Shown one piece after another: positions 39,184 to 51,927 of a stretch of DNA of 64,000 nucleotides (its first letter is position 1; each line of letters starts with the position of its first letter). The stretch lies in assembly GCF_030848805.1 (NCBI RefSeq), contig NC_092360.1, positions 18,920,340 through 18,984,339 on the forward strand. Direction: 5' to 3'. The position numbers and the translations under genes are program-made. This DNA comes from Temnothorax longispinosus (taxonomy: Eukaryota > Arthropoda > Insecta > Hymenoptera > Formicidae). The notes beneath the pieces were generated by a model. The model was given only the letters and a program-made list of their open reading frames with translations. It did no database searches and was not told the DNA's origin.

Positions 39184-39924
39184 CGGGAGTGGCAATGCAT
39201 CAATCCATTAATGCGCCAACAGCTGCCGATCAACGTTTCAAAGATTCCGCAAATATATAGATTATGTGAAAGTTACTGTCTACTACACTAACAAAGGGAT
39301 CAAGAATTAATGAACGCATGGTTAATATTTTCTGTTCAAAATAAAGGTGACGTTGAAATTTTTCAGACAGGCGTCTGTTACGCCCATCCTTGAGCAACAT
39401 ACGTCCATTACGACGTACATCCCTAAAAATTTAGCACAACCTCCTTGAATACCTACTGTATACCCTCTCTCTGTAACAAAAATAGCGAAAAATCCGTGAC
39501 TCGATGAGAACTTGAACCGACGAGTAAGTTCCGCTATGCGAGCTCATTGCTCTGCATACCCCCGTGCCGTGCTCGAAAGCGTGACGCAGACCGTCGAGTC
39601 TTTTTACCAGCGTGCACGAAGTGATTTATAGTTGGCTAGTTTTTCCCTATTTCCTACAAAATGACAAGGGAGCTAATTAACTCCGCTATTGTTAGCCCCG
39701 ACCCCGATCCTTCAGCCACCCGTTCGCGGCAGTCGCAAAACTATTATTACTCACGCCATGTTACTTCGCGGTAATTAACGAACATGGCTGGAATATTCGA
39801 CGTCAGAGGGGGAGAATTCGTTTTCGCTGACTGCCGCGCAACTTTCAGCCTCGCTGTCTCTTGGTGGGAGCGCCTCCCATTCAGATGGGATGACACCGTG
39901 CAACGCGACGTTCTGTCAACCGGA
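38761..39924. other. Non-coding DNA with (GA)n
   Basis: Contains a (GA)n run at 39147-39180. The rest is mixed sequence with no recognised gene. Confidence 0.5.
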
Positions 39925-40105
39925 AAAAGAATTTAGCTCCTCCGGAAGAGCATGATCGAGCGTGTTGTGTGACATACAAATTTCAAGAATGATTAACTTA
40001 CTTTCCGTCGAGTCATCGTCAAACCGATGGCTTTCAGAGAAACTGGCTTTCTAGAGTATGCGAGCATGCTTACCTGAAACAGAAAAAAAGAGTTGCACAT
40101 AAGTA
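39925..40105 (-). promoter_or_regulatory. Candidate recursive splice (ratchet) point B with 72-nt RS exon
   Basis: On the minus strand, CTTTTTTTCTGTTTCAG ends at 40074 and GTAAGC follows directly (40073-40068), fusing acceptor and donor. GGAAA/GTAAGTTAATC downstream would end a 72-nt exon (40073 to 40002). This exon is open in its first frame. The block is homologous to site C: the downstream donor, the TTCTCT(G/C)AAA stretch inside the exon, and sequence past the donor to about 39933 (AAAGAATTTA and CGGAAG(A/G)GCAT on the plus strand) all align. Such retained architecture in otherwise freely diverging sequence argues for function. Confidence 0.68.
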
Positions 40106-40930
40106 CACTATTATCCATTAACAAAGAATTACACAATTAATAGAAAACCGATAAATTGTATTGGGCTAAATATTCTTTAAAAAAGAAACATTATGCGACA
40201 TTATTAAGTAAGCTTTTGTAAACGCAGATTCGAGGAGGCAACTCGTCGGAAACAAAAACATCTTAAAGTCAAAATCAACGCGCCGAAGTTAAAACAAATG
40301 GGAACGCGACCGGGGATGAACGGCGTAAATTTTCGTGTAACGCGGAGTAAACTTGTGAATAATTAATTAGTAATACGAGATAGGGGTTGCTAAGGGCCGG
40401 TTGGCTCGGACCATCCTTTCTGGGCCGCCTCGACAGCCACGATGCTCAGGTTTGAAATTGGAGTCCCCTTTAGCCACGGGGACCTCCCGTTCCCTGAGCC
40501 CGTCTTCGAATGAGGCACGCGAGGCGACGTCGTACCCTCGCTCACCTCATTATGCTAATTATTTAAATCCCCCAACGCCGCATTATGTTAAGCCCCGGCG
40601 CACTTGGCAACGTGTCCCGCGTATGTATATAAATCATCGTTATATCCCGTAGCTAGTTAAGAAAGTAAAGAGGTTGCTGTACACAGCTTGCAGTATATTC
40701 GACGGTAATATTATTCGATAAAATGTTATTAATTTGTGAATCATTTCATTAAACAGTTTGCTTCCAAAATCTATTCTCTATTATTTTGGACGATTAATAT
40801 ATATATATAATGGAGCAATATTGATAAGCATGCATATATTCAACTTTTTAAAGCATAACTGATATAATTTAACCAAATTTTTAGTAAATCAAAGATTTGA
40901 TAAATTTGATCAATATGTGGAAAACACAAG
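40106..40930. other. Non-coding DNA
   Basis: AT-rich, with a GC-mixed part at 40390-40560. No gene recognised. Confidence 0.4.
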
Positions 40931-41201
40931 TACAGTAGAACCTCGATTATCCGAGCTCCGATTATCAGGCACTCCGAATTATCCGAGGTGCTTGTCCCAT
41001 CGGAAGTTTCCGTATTATCCGAGGCGCGAGCGTCCGTTTATGTATATTTTTTATGTCTCTTCTAAATCAGCTTCAATTCGCCTGTATCATCATCGGTTAT
41101 AACCGGTATTTTCAAGCTCTTGTTTATATCGCTATCGCACGTCTGTCTGTTCGCTCACACATTCATGGAACGCGTCCGAGATAAGTAATTAAAGCATCAC
41201 A

Positions 41202-42456
41202 ATGTCTCAAAAACGAAAAAGAGTTGTCGTAACCGTGCAGCAAGAAATTATCAGCTAATAAAGGTGAAATAAACAAGTTTAATGAAGAATTTCAAAAGCT
41301 CGTAGCAGAAGAAGAATATACAAAAGATCAAATTTACAACTGTGATGAAACTGGCCTGAATTATAAAATGATGCCTTCCAAAACATTGATTTCGAGAGAT
41401 GAAGCGACTGCTTCGGGATATAAGAAGAATAAAGAGAGATGTACTAGGTATTTTAGCATGTAGCAATGCATCAAGAAAACATAAACTTCCACTGATGTTA
41501 AGGAAGATGTGTATTATGAAGTTAGCATATCAATTGTCAGCATATCAAAAAAAAAAAGTAGAGTTCTCTTTGAATACAACCGAGTTCTATAGTTCCTGAT
41601 AATTTTTAACAATAGTTCTGGTCATTAAATATAAATAAACGGAAGTTAAGAAATGATATGCTAACTTCCCGCGAAGTTAGCATATCATATAATTTTTTCA
41701 GAATGAATTTTATAGTTCTTGACGAGTTCTATAGTTCTGTAACATAGTTCTGACCATTAACTATCTCTAAATAATTATTGAGAAGTCGGCTAAACCGAGA
41801 GCACTTAAAAACATTAACCATGAAGCTTTGCCTGCGTATTACGCGCATCAGAAAAGTACTTGGATGTGTGTGTGAATAGCGATCTTTTTAAAAAATAGTT
41901 TTTTGACTAATTTGTTCCTTCAGCTGAAAAATTTTTGAAAAAGAATTGACTTCCCAGAAAACCGATCCTATTACTTGACAATGCACCATCTCACCCAAAT
42001 GACTCAAATCTTAGAAGTGGAAACATTATTGTAAAATTTTTTCCACAAAACGTGACCGCTATTGGACAACCAATGGATTAAGGAGTATTGGAAACACTGA
42101 AACGTCATTACCGACGTTTTCTTCTTCAGTCAATTCTAGAAAAAAATAGTCTTAATAAGACACTTAAAAAAACCTTGATTAAAATTAATATTAAAGACGT
42201 TATTTATTGGTCAGCTAAAGCTTGGAATGCTATTGCGACATCCACACTACAGAAATCATGGTCCAAAATTCTGGTTCCCAATATACAAAGCGAGAAATTT
42301 CAAGACAATGTAGATTTACATAGTATGATTCTGATGATCCCTGATTGTGCTAATGTTGAAAAGAAAGATACGGATAAATGGGCTAATGCTGATGACCGTG
42401 AACATGAGCTAAATGACGATATAAGCCTTACTAGAGAATTTACTAGAGTGAAGTAA
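41202..42456 (+). pseudogene. Tigger/jerky-like (pogo) transposase pseudogene
   Basis: The start codon at 41202 gives MSQKRKRVVVTVQQEI, the N terminus before the helix-turn-helix, then a stop. The next readable part (SANKGEINKFNEEF, about 41251 on) belongs after the CENP-B-like DNA-binding region, so most of both DNA-binding domains is deleted. The DDE catalytic core follows: YNCDETGLNYKM (first Asp, about 41337), an insertion of about 275 bp after KLPLM, then SAKPRALKNINHEALPAYY, LLLDNAPSHPND (second Asp, about 41965) and QPMD (third Asp, about 42078). The glutamine normally after QPMD is a TAA stop. The C terminus (KRHYRRFLLQ to about 42456) is open for 122 codons. It is dead, but all three catalytic positions can still be seen. 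Confidence 0.9.
41500..41775. mobile_element. Nested insertion inside the Tigger-like pseudogene
   Basis: Transposase homology stops after KLPLM (about 41497) and resumes at EKSAKPR (about 41772). The intervening 270-280 bp are foreign to the frame. The insert contains a 16-bp stem palindrome (ATGATATGCTAACTTC near 41653, complement ending about 41688). A further copy of GAAGTTAGCATATCA lies at about 41519. Two diverged direct repeats read TAGTTCTG(G/A)(T/C)CATTAA (near 41614 and 41745). No clear target duplication. A small MITE-like element is likely. Confidence 0.6.
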
Positions 42457-42800
42457 TGTATACATAAATTGACGCAAATAATATTATTAAGCATAAAAGA
42501 TCTAGCCAGGCTGTAAGACTTATTTCTATCTAATATAATTAGTATAAGTCTAGTTAGTATAGTTAGTATAAGTATAGTTAGTATAAGCATTAGTACAGTC
42601 TAACTAATATAATTAGTTTTTACATAAATAACGCAAGTTTCTGCAAGCTTATTCATATGGTCATTGGAATTACATACCTGGTATTAAGAATTAAAAAGGA
42701 AAATAAGAAGAAAATATGTATATACAATAATTAAATAAATTTCTGAGAAAATCATGTATATGTACATGCACAAAAGTTTCGAGGTCGATTTCTGAGAAAA
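42457..42800. other. AT-rich DNA with a short tandem array
   Basis: At about 42537-42600 a TTAGTATA(AG) motif repeats about five times with variation. It may lie within the degraded 3' part of the Tigger-like element. No terminal repeat was identified. Confidence 0.5.
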
Positions 42801-45800
42801 TCGTGAAACTAGAGAAACTTCAGAAACGTCAGAAAGCTGTTCGAACCTTTATCGGTTAAGTAAGCAAACAAGACGGTGTGCGGGAGGAGAAAAATACATT
42901 CGTCGTAGTCGCGAGCTCGCGTATACGATATATCGAGGCGAAACGTGAGAGAGATACACGCCGAGAGGGTCAGCCCGCCTACGACCTTAGTTTCACATGC
43001 CCGGCGCATTTCGGAAAACTCGAGTTCAGCCAGGCTTATAGTTGAAGTTTGATACGACGTTGACGGTGTGCGCGTTTAGTGAAACGGTTGGGAGCCCCTG
43101 CGCGGCATGAATAAAACATTTTTAGGGTCGTAAACCGTTTCCTGCGTTTTTTAAAGGGTCGCCTCACCTCTGGCACCGACTCGTGCCAGCAACTCCTGAA
43201 GGCGCGGGCGCACAGCCATTAGTGTATGCGGCGGGCGACGACGCGACAGCGAAACGAAGTGTCGCGCGATGGAAATTATGGTAGCTGGTTGCAGCTGGCA
43301 CGCGAAACACGAGACGCTGAATCGCGCTTGAATGACTGAGTGACATCGGCTTAACGATCCGTTGCATTCGTGACGACTCAACCCGGCGTTGCCGATGACT
43401 GTCGATTGTCGATGCGAGGCAAATATTCGGTGTTGACGTCTTCAAGCGTGTGATACGACAATTTATGACTAGGCGTACGCGTATCGCTGTGAAAACACTT
43501 GACATTTCGGACAACCGACAATCATTCTTAACCGCGCTTGATTTCTATTATCAGAAACAACAACGTTAAGCGTTCTCGTACACTCGTATAAAACAGATTC
43601 GAAAGCATGACATGCTTTCAGAAGAACTAATCCGCTTACGGTGTCTTGAATTGCAAATGATACGCTCGAACGCAAGCCGTGTGCTGATAACGCATAGTTC
43701 AATGGCGCGTGTAATATGTCGCTATATCGTTTTCCACGTCCATCTGATGCAAAGTTTTAGGGGAAACTCGAAACGCGGAGTTACACCGGGAATCACGATA
43801 GGGAGCGCGTGCACGCGCGCTCTTCGATGTTGCAGCTGCGGGGAAACATGATGAATCAAGCTAAATAACACCGGGCGAAGCACCTGTTTGCCCACGTTGC
43901 AGTTTCAAACGACTCCGCTCACCCTGCAACTTGCAAAATTGATCGTAAAACATAATTATATAGTTCACTAAAATAAGACGTTTTAGAAGAGTAGTTCACT
44001 TAATCTGCCGCGATAATCTTAAATTGATGACTGGATTTAAATTTTGCCAGCATAACAAACGTTTCAGTGTTGAAAATCGCGTCGATAGCATTGCTGTCAT
44101 TTATCGAGATAATCGGGATTAAACTTTATCGTATTAATATGAGTTAATTATCCTTTCTCTATTTTAGTTCAAATTGCTCATGGAATATTTAAAGAATCTG
44201 CTATTTCATTCTATTTGCATTTTATTAATACGAACTAATTTATTAAATGTGCTGTTTTTGTCCAAGATTACATTAGACTCTTACATCTGCAATTTTCTTT
44301 GGTCATTAAACTTTTTTAATTATTAACTCCTCTTAGTCACCCGATCTCTTACTAATTACTGGAGAAATCTCAGCTGCACGCTATATAGAGTTAAACGAAG
44401 AAAGAAGAGAATAATCTTGACGGAATATTTATCGAAACTGATCACTCCCGTTTCCGACGTAGATATATCACGGCTTCGCGATTCCATCTTAAAGTTCGTC
44501 AGCAACAGCAATACGCAAAGTTACAGTGAAAATTATGCCTGGCCGCCGCAGCTGCCGAGAAAGAAGGCGAATTAAACTTAATTTCGTCCGGACACCTGAC
44601 TACTAGCCGTAGCGCGGCGTCTACACCTATAGCCTGATAGTGAAATATCATTTCGCAATTTCGTTTAATTAAAATCTGATTCAAAGTTCGCGAAGAACAG
44701 CTATCGCACCGCGGGCGGCCGCCGCCAGCGCGGATGGTACCCCGTTACACCGGCTGCGGTTAATGCATCAGTGAAAGAGTTCGATTCTGTTTCTTCCCTC
44801 TGTCTTCCTTGTTCTATCGCGCTTCTCTTCCTATCGTCGCTCGCTACCTTCCCTCGTTATGGAAGTAAATGATACCTCGACGAAGACGGCTGAGTTTTGT
44901 TTGTATTCGCAATAACATCAGGTGATGATATTATATTCAATCTCAATGTAGTCATTACAATTCTGATGAAACTTTATTGAAGTAATGCATTGTGATAAAA
45001 CGCTATTAATATTCAAGAACATGTATAATTGTTAACTTTTCCTGAGTAAATTATTAATTAAATTACCATATCAATTTTGTATTTTTCTTATATTCGATTC
45101 TTAATAAAGTGTTAAAAACAACTTTGTTCTATTGTGTCCTTAAACATTTACGAGTGCTATGAATGCTAACAACCTTTTACGTTTTTTCTGTCGTATATAT
45201 AACATATAAAGTTATTTGTAAAAATTTTGCATATTATTTGTGAAACATGCATTGTAGAAAAAATTGCTAATATGTCGAAATAACAGAGTTGGAAGAAATG
45301 TTATTTTTTAAAGATATTATATAATTTTCAAATTATGCTATTAAAATATGATACAGTTGGCACAATCGCACAATCACAAAGTTCCTGTGTATATTATAGA
45401 TAAAAGTTAAAATACTAACATACTCCCGATTCTCTCAAATATTTATTGCAATTGAGAAGTCTACGAATAAAAAGTTAAATATCTTTATCAAAATAAATTG
45501 ATATAATATAATGGGCTCAATCTTCTTATACAAAAAGTTTTTAATTAAACAATATCGAAAATCAAATCTTAAAAATATAGATGCAGAATAGTATAACTAT
45601 AAAAGATCAATTTCTTTTTAATTTTTGTATTCACATCACTTAACACGGTTTTTTATTTGGCTACTTGTACCTCTTTACTCAAATCCCCCAAGTTCAAAAA
45701 GAACTGATGTAATTCTCTGATGAAATTAAATAATTGAATATAAAAAGCTGCTGAGTCTCCGTACGAAAGCCGCCGGGGCACAGACGACTCATAAGACGAC

Positions 45801-45900
45801 GAAGCTCTATGATATACCTGAGATGACGTCCCACATTACCGATAATACTACAAACACGCCTCCCTTAAGAGATGTCCTAAAAGTCTTGCGCAATAAAAGC
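42801..45900. other. Non-coding DNA
   Basis: A GC-mixed part (42840-43860) is followed by AT-rich sequence. Frames up to 116 codons on the minus strand (43164-43514) carry no recognisable motif. Confidence 0.45.
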
Positions 45901-48000
45901 CAGTACCCATAAAATATCGCCTCCGCCCACCCTTCTCCAACCCTTCCCGCGCGCCGCCCACCGCCCCGTCGGTTATCCATCCGTGGTCCCCGGTCGGATG
46001 AGACGTAGGTACATAAAGTGGGTACTCCGGCGGATTGAAATATAACCCCGAATATTTCTCTTTACGCTGGCGTCCGATACGTTAAACTCACGACACGATA
46101 CTTTCTTACGATTACACTTTGACTTTCATACGACGCCGTGTCGACGTTTGACGTAATACGGTCGTCACGTCGCGATACTCCGCGGGGGAAGTTATTAAAA
46201 AGATATATATGTATGTCGTAACGCACCTACCATCGACACGCATATGACACATCGGGGGGAACTGCGAATTAATATTAATATGACCAAGGCGCCGCCGACT
46301 CGCTGGGGAATCGAAGGAAGTGGTCTGTGAAATTTTGAGACTCCATCTCGACGATCCTAAAGCGAGGGAAAATTGCATTTCGCGCTTTTGTCAACTCCCG
46401 TATGAATCGCGGAAATCTGTCGCCTACGGGAGTCTTCTAATTAAAATTTCCGGCCGGTAAATTGCCCCTGCGTTTAGAATTATTAATTAATTCAAACAAG
46501 TTCTATGTCGACTGATTGCGCGTGTGCACGCATGGAAAATATTTATGCACATTACACAATTCATTTTTTTAAATTGATATTTTCCATCAATCAAGAATAG
46601 ATATCTGCCGAAATATTTGCAGCAAAAAAATAAATTTTATTAAAAATAAAAGTAAATAGTTCCATCAATCACATACGTCCGTTAAAGCAACTTATTGTTA
46701 ATTATTATTCTTCCTATAAAAAAATTTTACGGTGCACATTTCCAAGTGAACAAAGATTTTTCTCGATACGCGCATTTTCACGCATATATATACGTAACAT
46801 ATTCTGTCCTGAGGCAGTGGCTTCCATGGAACGGGGACGCATAATGCGCTCTATGAACACAATTTACAAGCGGCATATAAGAGTGAGGGGATGGAGTTTG
46901 GCTACGATTACGAAGGGCAAGTCCACCTGGGTATTACGGCAATAATCGTATAACAAAGAGCGGGGGAGCTCGAGTAGGGTCACCTGATGGTCCTTCCGGG
47001 TTGAGTATGGGTGTGGTTTGTTAGCGGCCAAGTTTTTCGACGTGTCAAGAGGGAAGTGCCGGAGGAAGCGAGAGATCGCGCGTCCGCTATATGCAAAATT
47101 TACATCACGATAAAAATGGTTAACATCGGATCTCGTAAAATCAAAAGTTAGGATATTAAATTTATGAAAAACGTAAAAATTTATATATTTTAATAAGAAC
47201 CATCCCCGAGATAAATAAATAAATCGCGGTTACGCGACATATGAATGACAGACAAAAAATATTAAAAGAAGAAGAAAAACATTACAAAATCTGGTAATCC
47301 AGACTGAATAAAATATTATTTTAAACTAATTGTAAGTCACAATTCAACAAAATATCAAGATATACACGTGCCAGTTACGCTATCCAAATCGGAATAAAGA
47401 AACATCAGAAAATGCGCGAGGGGCCAATTAAAAGGTTCGCTGCGTATATGAGGCGCGATTAATAACAGTCGTAATCATGATACAACGGCGGTGTGTTTTA
47501 TCAACGCGCGATTTTCCGTGGCAAGCCGATGCAAGCAAAATATTTAGCCAGGCGCGCCCAACGCGTGAATAGGAGGAATCGGAGTCGCGCTGCTATCTAT
47601 ATGACGCGCATTAATTAACTTAATGAAATACGGAAACGTATATAGCATAATGACAGCGAGCGCATAAGCATAACGCAATATGTTGAACAATACCGTGCCT
47701 GGATAACTTTGCGTATGAGATTACACCTCCGTGCGCCGTTTATACGAGCTTTCTCACAATCGAGCCGACGGCACAGCGAAGTTTTACCCACTTCTCTCGG
47801 GGGGTAGGAGCTAGTACTTGTCCGAAATGGTTAATACAGCAGGACGCGGCACTAAATATAAGCTTGATTTGAGGGGTTATTATTAAATTCGGTTAGACCG
47901 TTCTTCCAAACTAAGTTATTTAATCTCTTTCTTTCTTTCTTTCTTTCTCTTTCTCTCGTGTTCGTCTGGCCTGAATAAAAACGAGGATAACGACATCGGT
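45901..48000. other. Non-coding DNA
   Basis: A GC-rich patch at 45910-46010 precedes mixed and AT-rich sequence. A (CTTT)n run lies at 47928-47950. No gene was recognised. Confidence 0.45.
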
Positions 48001-48012
48001 GTGTGTGTGAAA

Positions 48013-48052
<40 letters not shown>
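48001..48052. repeat. (GT)n-(GA)n compound microsatellite
   Basis: About 10 GT units with an AAA interruption pass directly into about 15 GA units. Confidence 0.95.
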
Positions 48053-48058
<6 letters not shown>

Positions 48059-48652
48059 GTAGGGAGCGAGAGAGGGAGAACCAATGAGAAAGAAAACGTT
48101 CGGAAGAGTAAAAGCAAGCCGACGAATTTATTAACTTTAAAAGCTGCCAGCAATGCCATCCTGTTAGAGGCGCTTTCATGGCTTTACGACCCGGTCCACC
48201 TCATCCCTCCCCAATCTATCTCACCCTTAACCTCACCGTGTAGCTTCTGATTCCCTCCCTTTGCCGTCCCGCGAGCCACGATGCGCAACTTATAATTTTC
48301 TTTGAAGCTTCGCGGCTTATCGATCGGGTTCTATGATTGGAATTTATAATAACTTTCGATCTGAGTGCCGTTTCACCGCGCGGTCGCCCGGATGCAATGA
48401 GAATGACGGAAGAGGGGAGGGGGTTGCACTTTCCGGGTTTCATCATATCGTCCTGACCATCGCCGGTGAGGAGCCAATAATTGAGTCACAAAGATTTAGT
48501 TTCCTATACTTTTGGTATCTTCGGCACCGCGCGCCGTGGTGAAAGAAGAATGGCAATTATGGCATTACTGTCATTACGTTTCTTGATCATTGATGCTGCT
48601 TTGGGATAGATAAAATTAATTTTTGGTTTCGCATATTTTAAAAACTATGGAA

Positions 48653-48688
<36 letters not shown>

Positions 48689-48922
48689 TTTTCTTCTGGG
48701 AATACTGAAATCACAGATTTAATATATACTTTCTTTTATGTGTGGAATTTATTGGTATCATTGATTAATTAAAATTTTCAATAACGACTGAACCACCAAT
48801 GGTTTTATAAATTATAAAAAATATTGGATTTTATTATAAATAAATCAAGAGATATTACCGTGAGTAAATTTTACATCCATAAAAATCAATTCACAAAGAA
48901 CAAAATTTTATTCTTCATCATA
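48053..48922. other. Non-coding DNA with an (AT)n/poly-T run
   Basis: A purine-rich then mixed part precedes AT-rich sequence, with (AT)n at 48653-48680 followed by 12 T residues. The last TA (48921-48922) flanks the next element. Confidence 0.5.
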
Positions 48923-49219
48923 CACGGAAAAAAAAGAAGTTGTAAAATAGGGACAACTAACATATTTTGTTGCGAGAGCTATATTTTTAGCAATAGTAGC
49001 ACAACGTTTTGTTACTATTGCTAAAAATATAGCTACACGGAAAAAAAATTAGCTACCGTAGCAAATCTAGTCGTAAAATATAGATAACTAACATTTTTTT
49101 ACTGCGAGAGCTATATTTTTAGCAATAGTAACAAAACGTTGTGCTACTATTGCTAAAATATAGCTCTTGCAACAAAATATGTTAGTTGTCCCTATTTTAC
49201 AACTTCCTTTTTTTCCGTG
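48923..49219. mobile_element. Composite foldback MITE with TA target duplication
   Basis: The outer ends CACGGAAAAAAAA (48923) and TTTTTTTCCGTG (to 49219) are inverted and flanked by TA on both sides (48921-48922, 49220-49221), as for Tc1/mariner-type elements. A second left end, TACACGGAAAAAAAATTAGC, occurs inside at 49034. A palindrome built on GCTATATTTTTAGCAATAGT and its complement occurs twice (about 48979-49034 and 49109-49166). The structure reads as one complete element (49036-49219) joined to the left half plus palindrome of another. No coding capacity. Confidence 0.88.
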
Positions 49220-49221
49220 TA

Positions 49222-50384
49222 AAGTAATACTGATTTTTACTATTCTTTTCGCCATCACATGTTTTTTTTTAAATTTCGTTACTTTATCACATTCTTTTTC
49301 AATAAAATTTCAATTTGTTCTATTAAATTCTATCATAAAAATGTATGTACAAAACGAGGTACAAAATTAATACATTTTATACTAGCTAATGTATTCATCT
49401 AACAAAACCTATTCTAACAATTCTGTTTATTGGAAAAGAATAATTATATAGAATCGGAAAGTTTTCTCGTACAAAATCACGATTGGTAAAATAGTATATC
49501 CGCTTGATAACCATTTCGTATAAAATGCAAAAACATGGAAACCCCAGAATTGATTTGTTTCGATGAATAAGGGTAGGGTGTGAATTGAGCCAGTCGCGTT
49601 CTTGGAAACTATAACACTTTACAACAACCACCTATTTTGTTCCTTCGTCGAATAATCTTGTCGATAAATCGAAAAGCTCCTTCGTGCTTCACGGTAACAA
49701 ATGACGCATATATTTTATAGGTAATCCTTATCGTACCCTACCCTAGTATTCAAATAATATTTTGCTATTGTTTATTGTAATAATTTAATACCCTCTTATA
49801 TACTAATAAATATCCGACAACACACATTTCATGACATTAATGTTATCCTCTTTTAAATATTAATAAAATAAACTTTATGATAAATTATTATAATTATTTG
49901 ACATTAACAGATATCAATATTTCGAAATTTGCATAAATTTTTACAATTTTTAATTTTTATTAGAGCTATAAAAATATATTATATAGATAGCTGTTACTCT
50001 TGACAATGATGTTAATTTTTGTTACTATCTGGAAAAGTTTACGCAAGATTATGTATTAATGTGTAAACACAAAGTCTATTTTTAATGACAATAATATCGA
50101 TAATATCGCAGTCAAATTGTTCAATATATTTTTGTTGATTAAAACATTATTAGTACATCATATAGTCAATTATTAGTATTTACTATAAAATAATCAGTAT
50201 TTGGACATCGAGATTTCTGTTCTAATTATATTATCGATAGCCAAACGTGTGCGATGCGATAAATACTGCTATCGCACGATTATGATAAATTGTAATCTCA
50301 TCGTTACCACTGACCATTTATCGAATTTCATTCCTCGCACAGATACAGTTGTAAATAATGAGCCACGAAATTTCGGGTCGGAAA
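49222..50384. other. AT-rich non-coding DNA
   Basis: Among the most AT-rich parts of the window. Short nested inverted repeats (GTGCGAT/ATCGCAC, GCGATA/TATCGC) lie near 50250-50278. No gene recognised. Confidence 0.45.
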
Positions 50385-50500
50385 GATAAATTGCAGTTGT
50401 CACGCGTTGGAAGTTCGAGCGCGCCGCGCCGCACCGACTGCGGCAAGTTTACCCCGAAGAAGATTCCTAAAAGAAAATATTACGTCCGGTTGATTCCAAT
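50385..50500. repeat. Diverged duplicated block R5, copy 1
   Basis: AATTGCAGTTGTCACGCG at 50389 starts the shared part. GAAGTTC, a CGCGCCGCGCC run and GATTCCTAAAAGAAAATATT then TACGTCCG follow. Matches 51181-51305 and 51928-52065 in the same order. Confidence 0.6.
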
Positions 50501-51180
50501 ATTTTTCACCGCGTAAAGGAGCAATAAGTATAGAACACCAATCCAACTTATCTATAGAAAACTAATACATCAAATGATAAAAAAAAAAACAGAAAAAAAT
50601 TATTAAGACAAATTTAAAAACTGTGTATGTGATTGAAATATAAATAAAATATAATCCCAGATAAATAACCAATTTTTATTTTTTATTTTAATCTCCATAG
50701 ATAATCAAAAGTTTGTATACGTATATATATATAACCATTGTTTTTATAAATATATTAATTGCTGTATATATTTATATATACGAAATAAATCAATTTCATT
50801 CGCATTACTGACAAAGTTTGAAGCCAAAAGTATTTTATTGTTCCACATTCAAAGCTATTGCCAAATTTGCAATTAAATGTTTCCAGTAACCACAAAATAC
50901 ACGGTGTTAATGCCTTGTTGTTGACACTACCGAGTTAATTGCTTCATTATCTCATTTCCCCCGCGTAAAATATTTTACAATAATTATTACGGCAATTTCC
51001 GTATGTGTGGCGCTAATTAAACCGGATTAATTCCCGGCGCGAACATAATACGTCAAACTATTGGGGTTTTTGTCGTATTAGAAAAAATAAGAAATGGGAG
51101 AGGTGGCGGAATGGCGTTTTGCAAATTTCGTGTTTAAGGGTTTCCCGAATCCGGTGGCTAACTATTCAGTACGACGTGGC
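50501..51180. other. AT-rich DNA between R5 copies 1 and 2
   Basis: No gene recognised. Runs of A and AT dinucleotides are frequent. Confidence 0.4.
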
Positions 51181-51305
51181 GCGATGTTTCACACAAGACG
51201 AATTGCAGTTGTTACGTGGCCAAAGTTCCTGCAGAGAGAGAGCGGACGACCGCGGTCAGCCGCACTGGAAAATGAATCCTCCAGGAATATATTACACCTA
51301 CCTGT
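51181..51305. repeat. Diverged duplicated block R5, copy 2
   Basis: Shares CACACAAGACGAATTGCAG and AAAATGAATCCTC(C/G)AGGAA with copy 3, and AATTGCAGTTGT(C/T)ACG with copy 1. The plus-strand frame through it is not conserved in copy 3, where the matching peptide lies in shifted frames. Confidence 0.65.
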
Positions 51306-51927
51306 TCTAGCCGCCGCTACAAGCACTAAAATCCCACAGCAAGCTGTTAAGAAAGCCACGATAAAAAGTGCCGGTCACGAGACGCAACGTACAAAGGATT
51401 GTGACTTACTGCGCGGGAGAGTTGTAACGCAAGAACATCAAATTTTTCAGTAGAAATGAAAAACGCAAAGTTTTCCCACTTGGTGCCGCAAACACGGAAT
51501 TTTTACGATCCTACAAAGTTTCTATTTTTATCGGAAATCTCTCCGACACCACTGCTAAATATAAATCCAATTTCTTCTCCATCGTCATCTTCTTTACGTC
51601 TTACATAAATTTAATAACTTTATCATTTAACATTATCAATTGATAATACAATACATTCACAAAAAGATTAACGTTTCTAGACGTAGAAATATCTCGAGCA
51701 AAACATCAAGTTGGCTTATTATAATGTATGACACGCGCAACATTGCGGACGGATGAATTGCGGCGGTTGAGTGATAATTTCGTATCGTAACATAAACGCT
51801 AATGCGAACGCGTGACACCCGGGTGTCTGGCACGAATCTCGGAACGGGCACGGTCAGCGCAGCAAAACAATGGCTGCGGGGATTCGTTTGCTAGACTTCC
51901 GAATTCAAGAATAATGGCCTCGTGAAC
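51306..51927. other. Non-coding DNA between R5 copies 2 and 3
   Basis: Mixed then AT-rich. No feature recognised. Confidence 0.4.

Larger units (their letters stand above)
40933..42456 (+). mobile_element. Decayed pogo/Tigger-like DNA transposon, 3' inverted repeat not found
   Basis: The 5' end CAGTAGAACCTCGATTATCC at 40933 is the typical terminal inverted repeat of Tigger/pogo elements, preceded by TA (40931-40932). GATTATC(C/A) strings repeat within the first 100 bp. A jerky/Tigger-type transposase relic starts at 41202. No matching 3' terminal repeat was seen after the coding relic, so the right end is lost or too diverged, and the stated end is only the end of the coding match. Confidence 0.85.
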
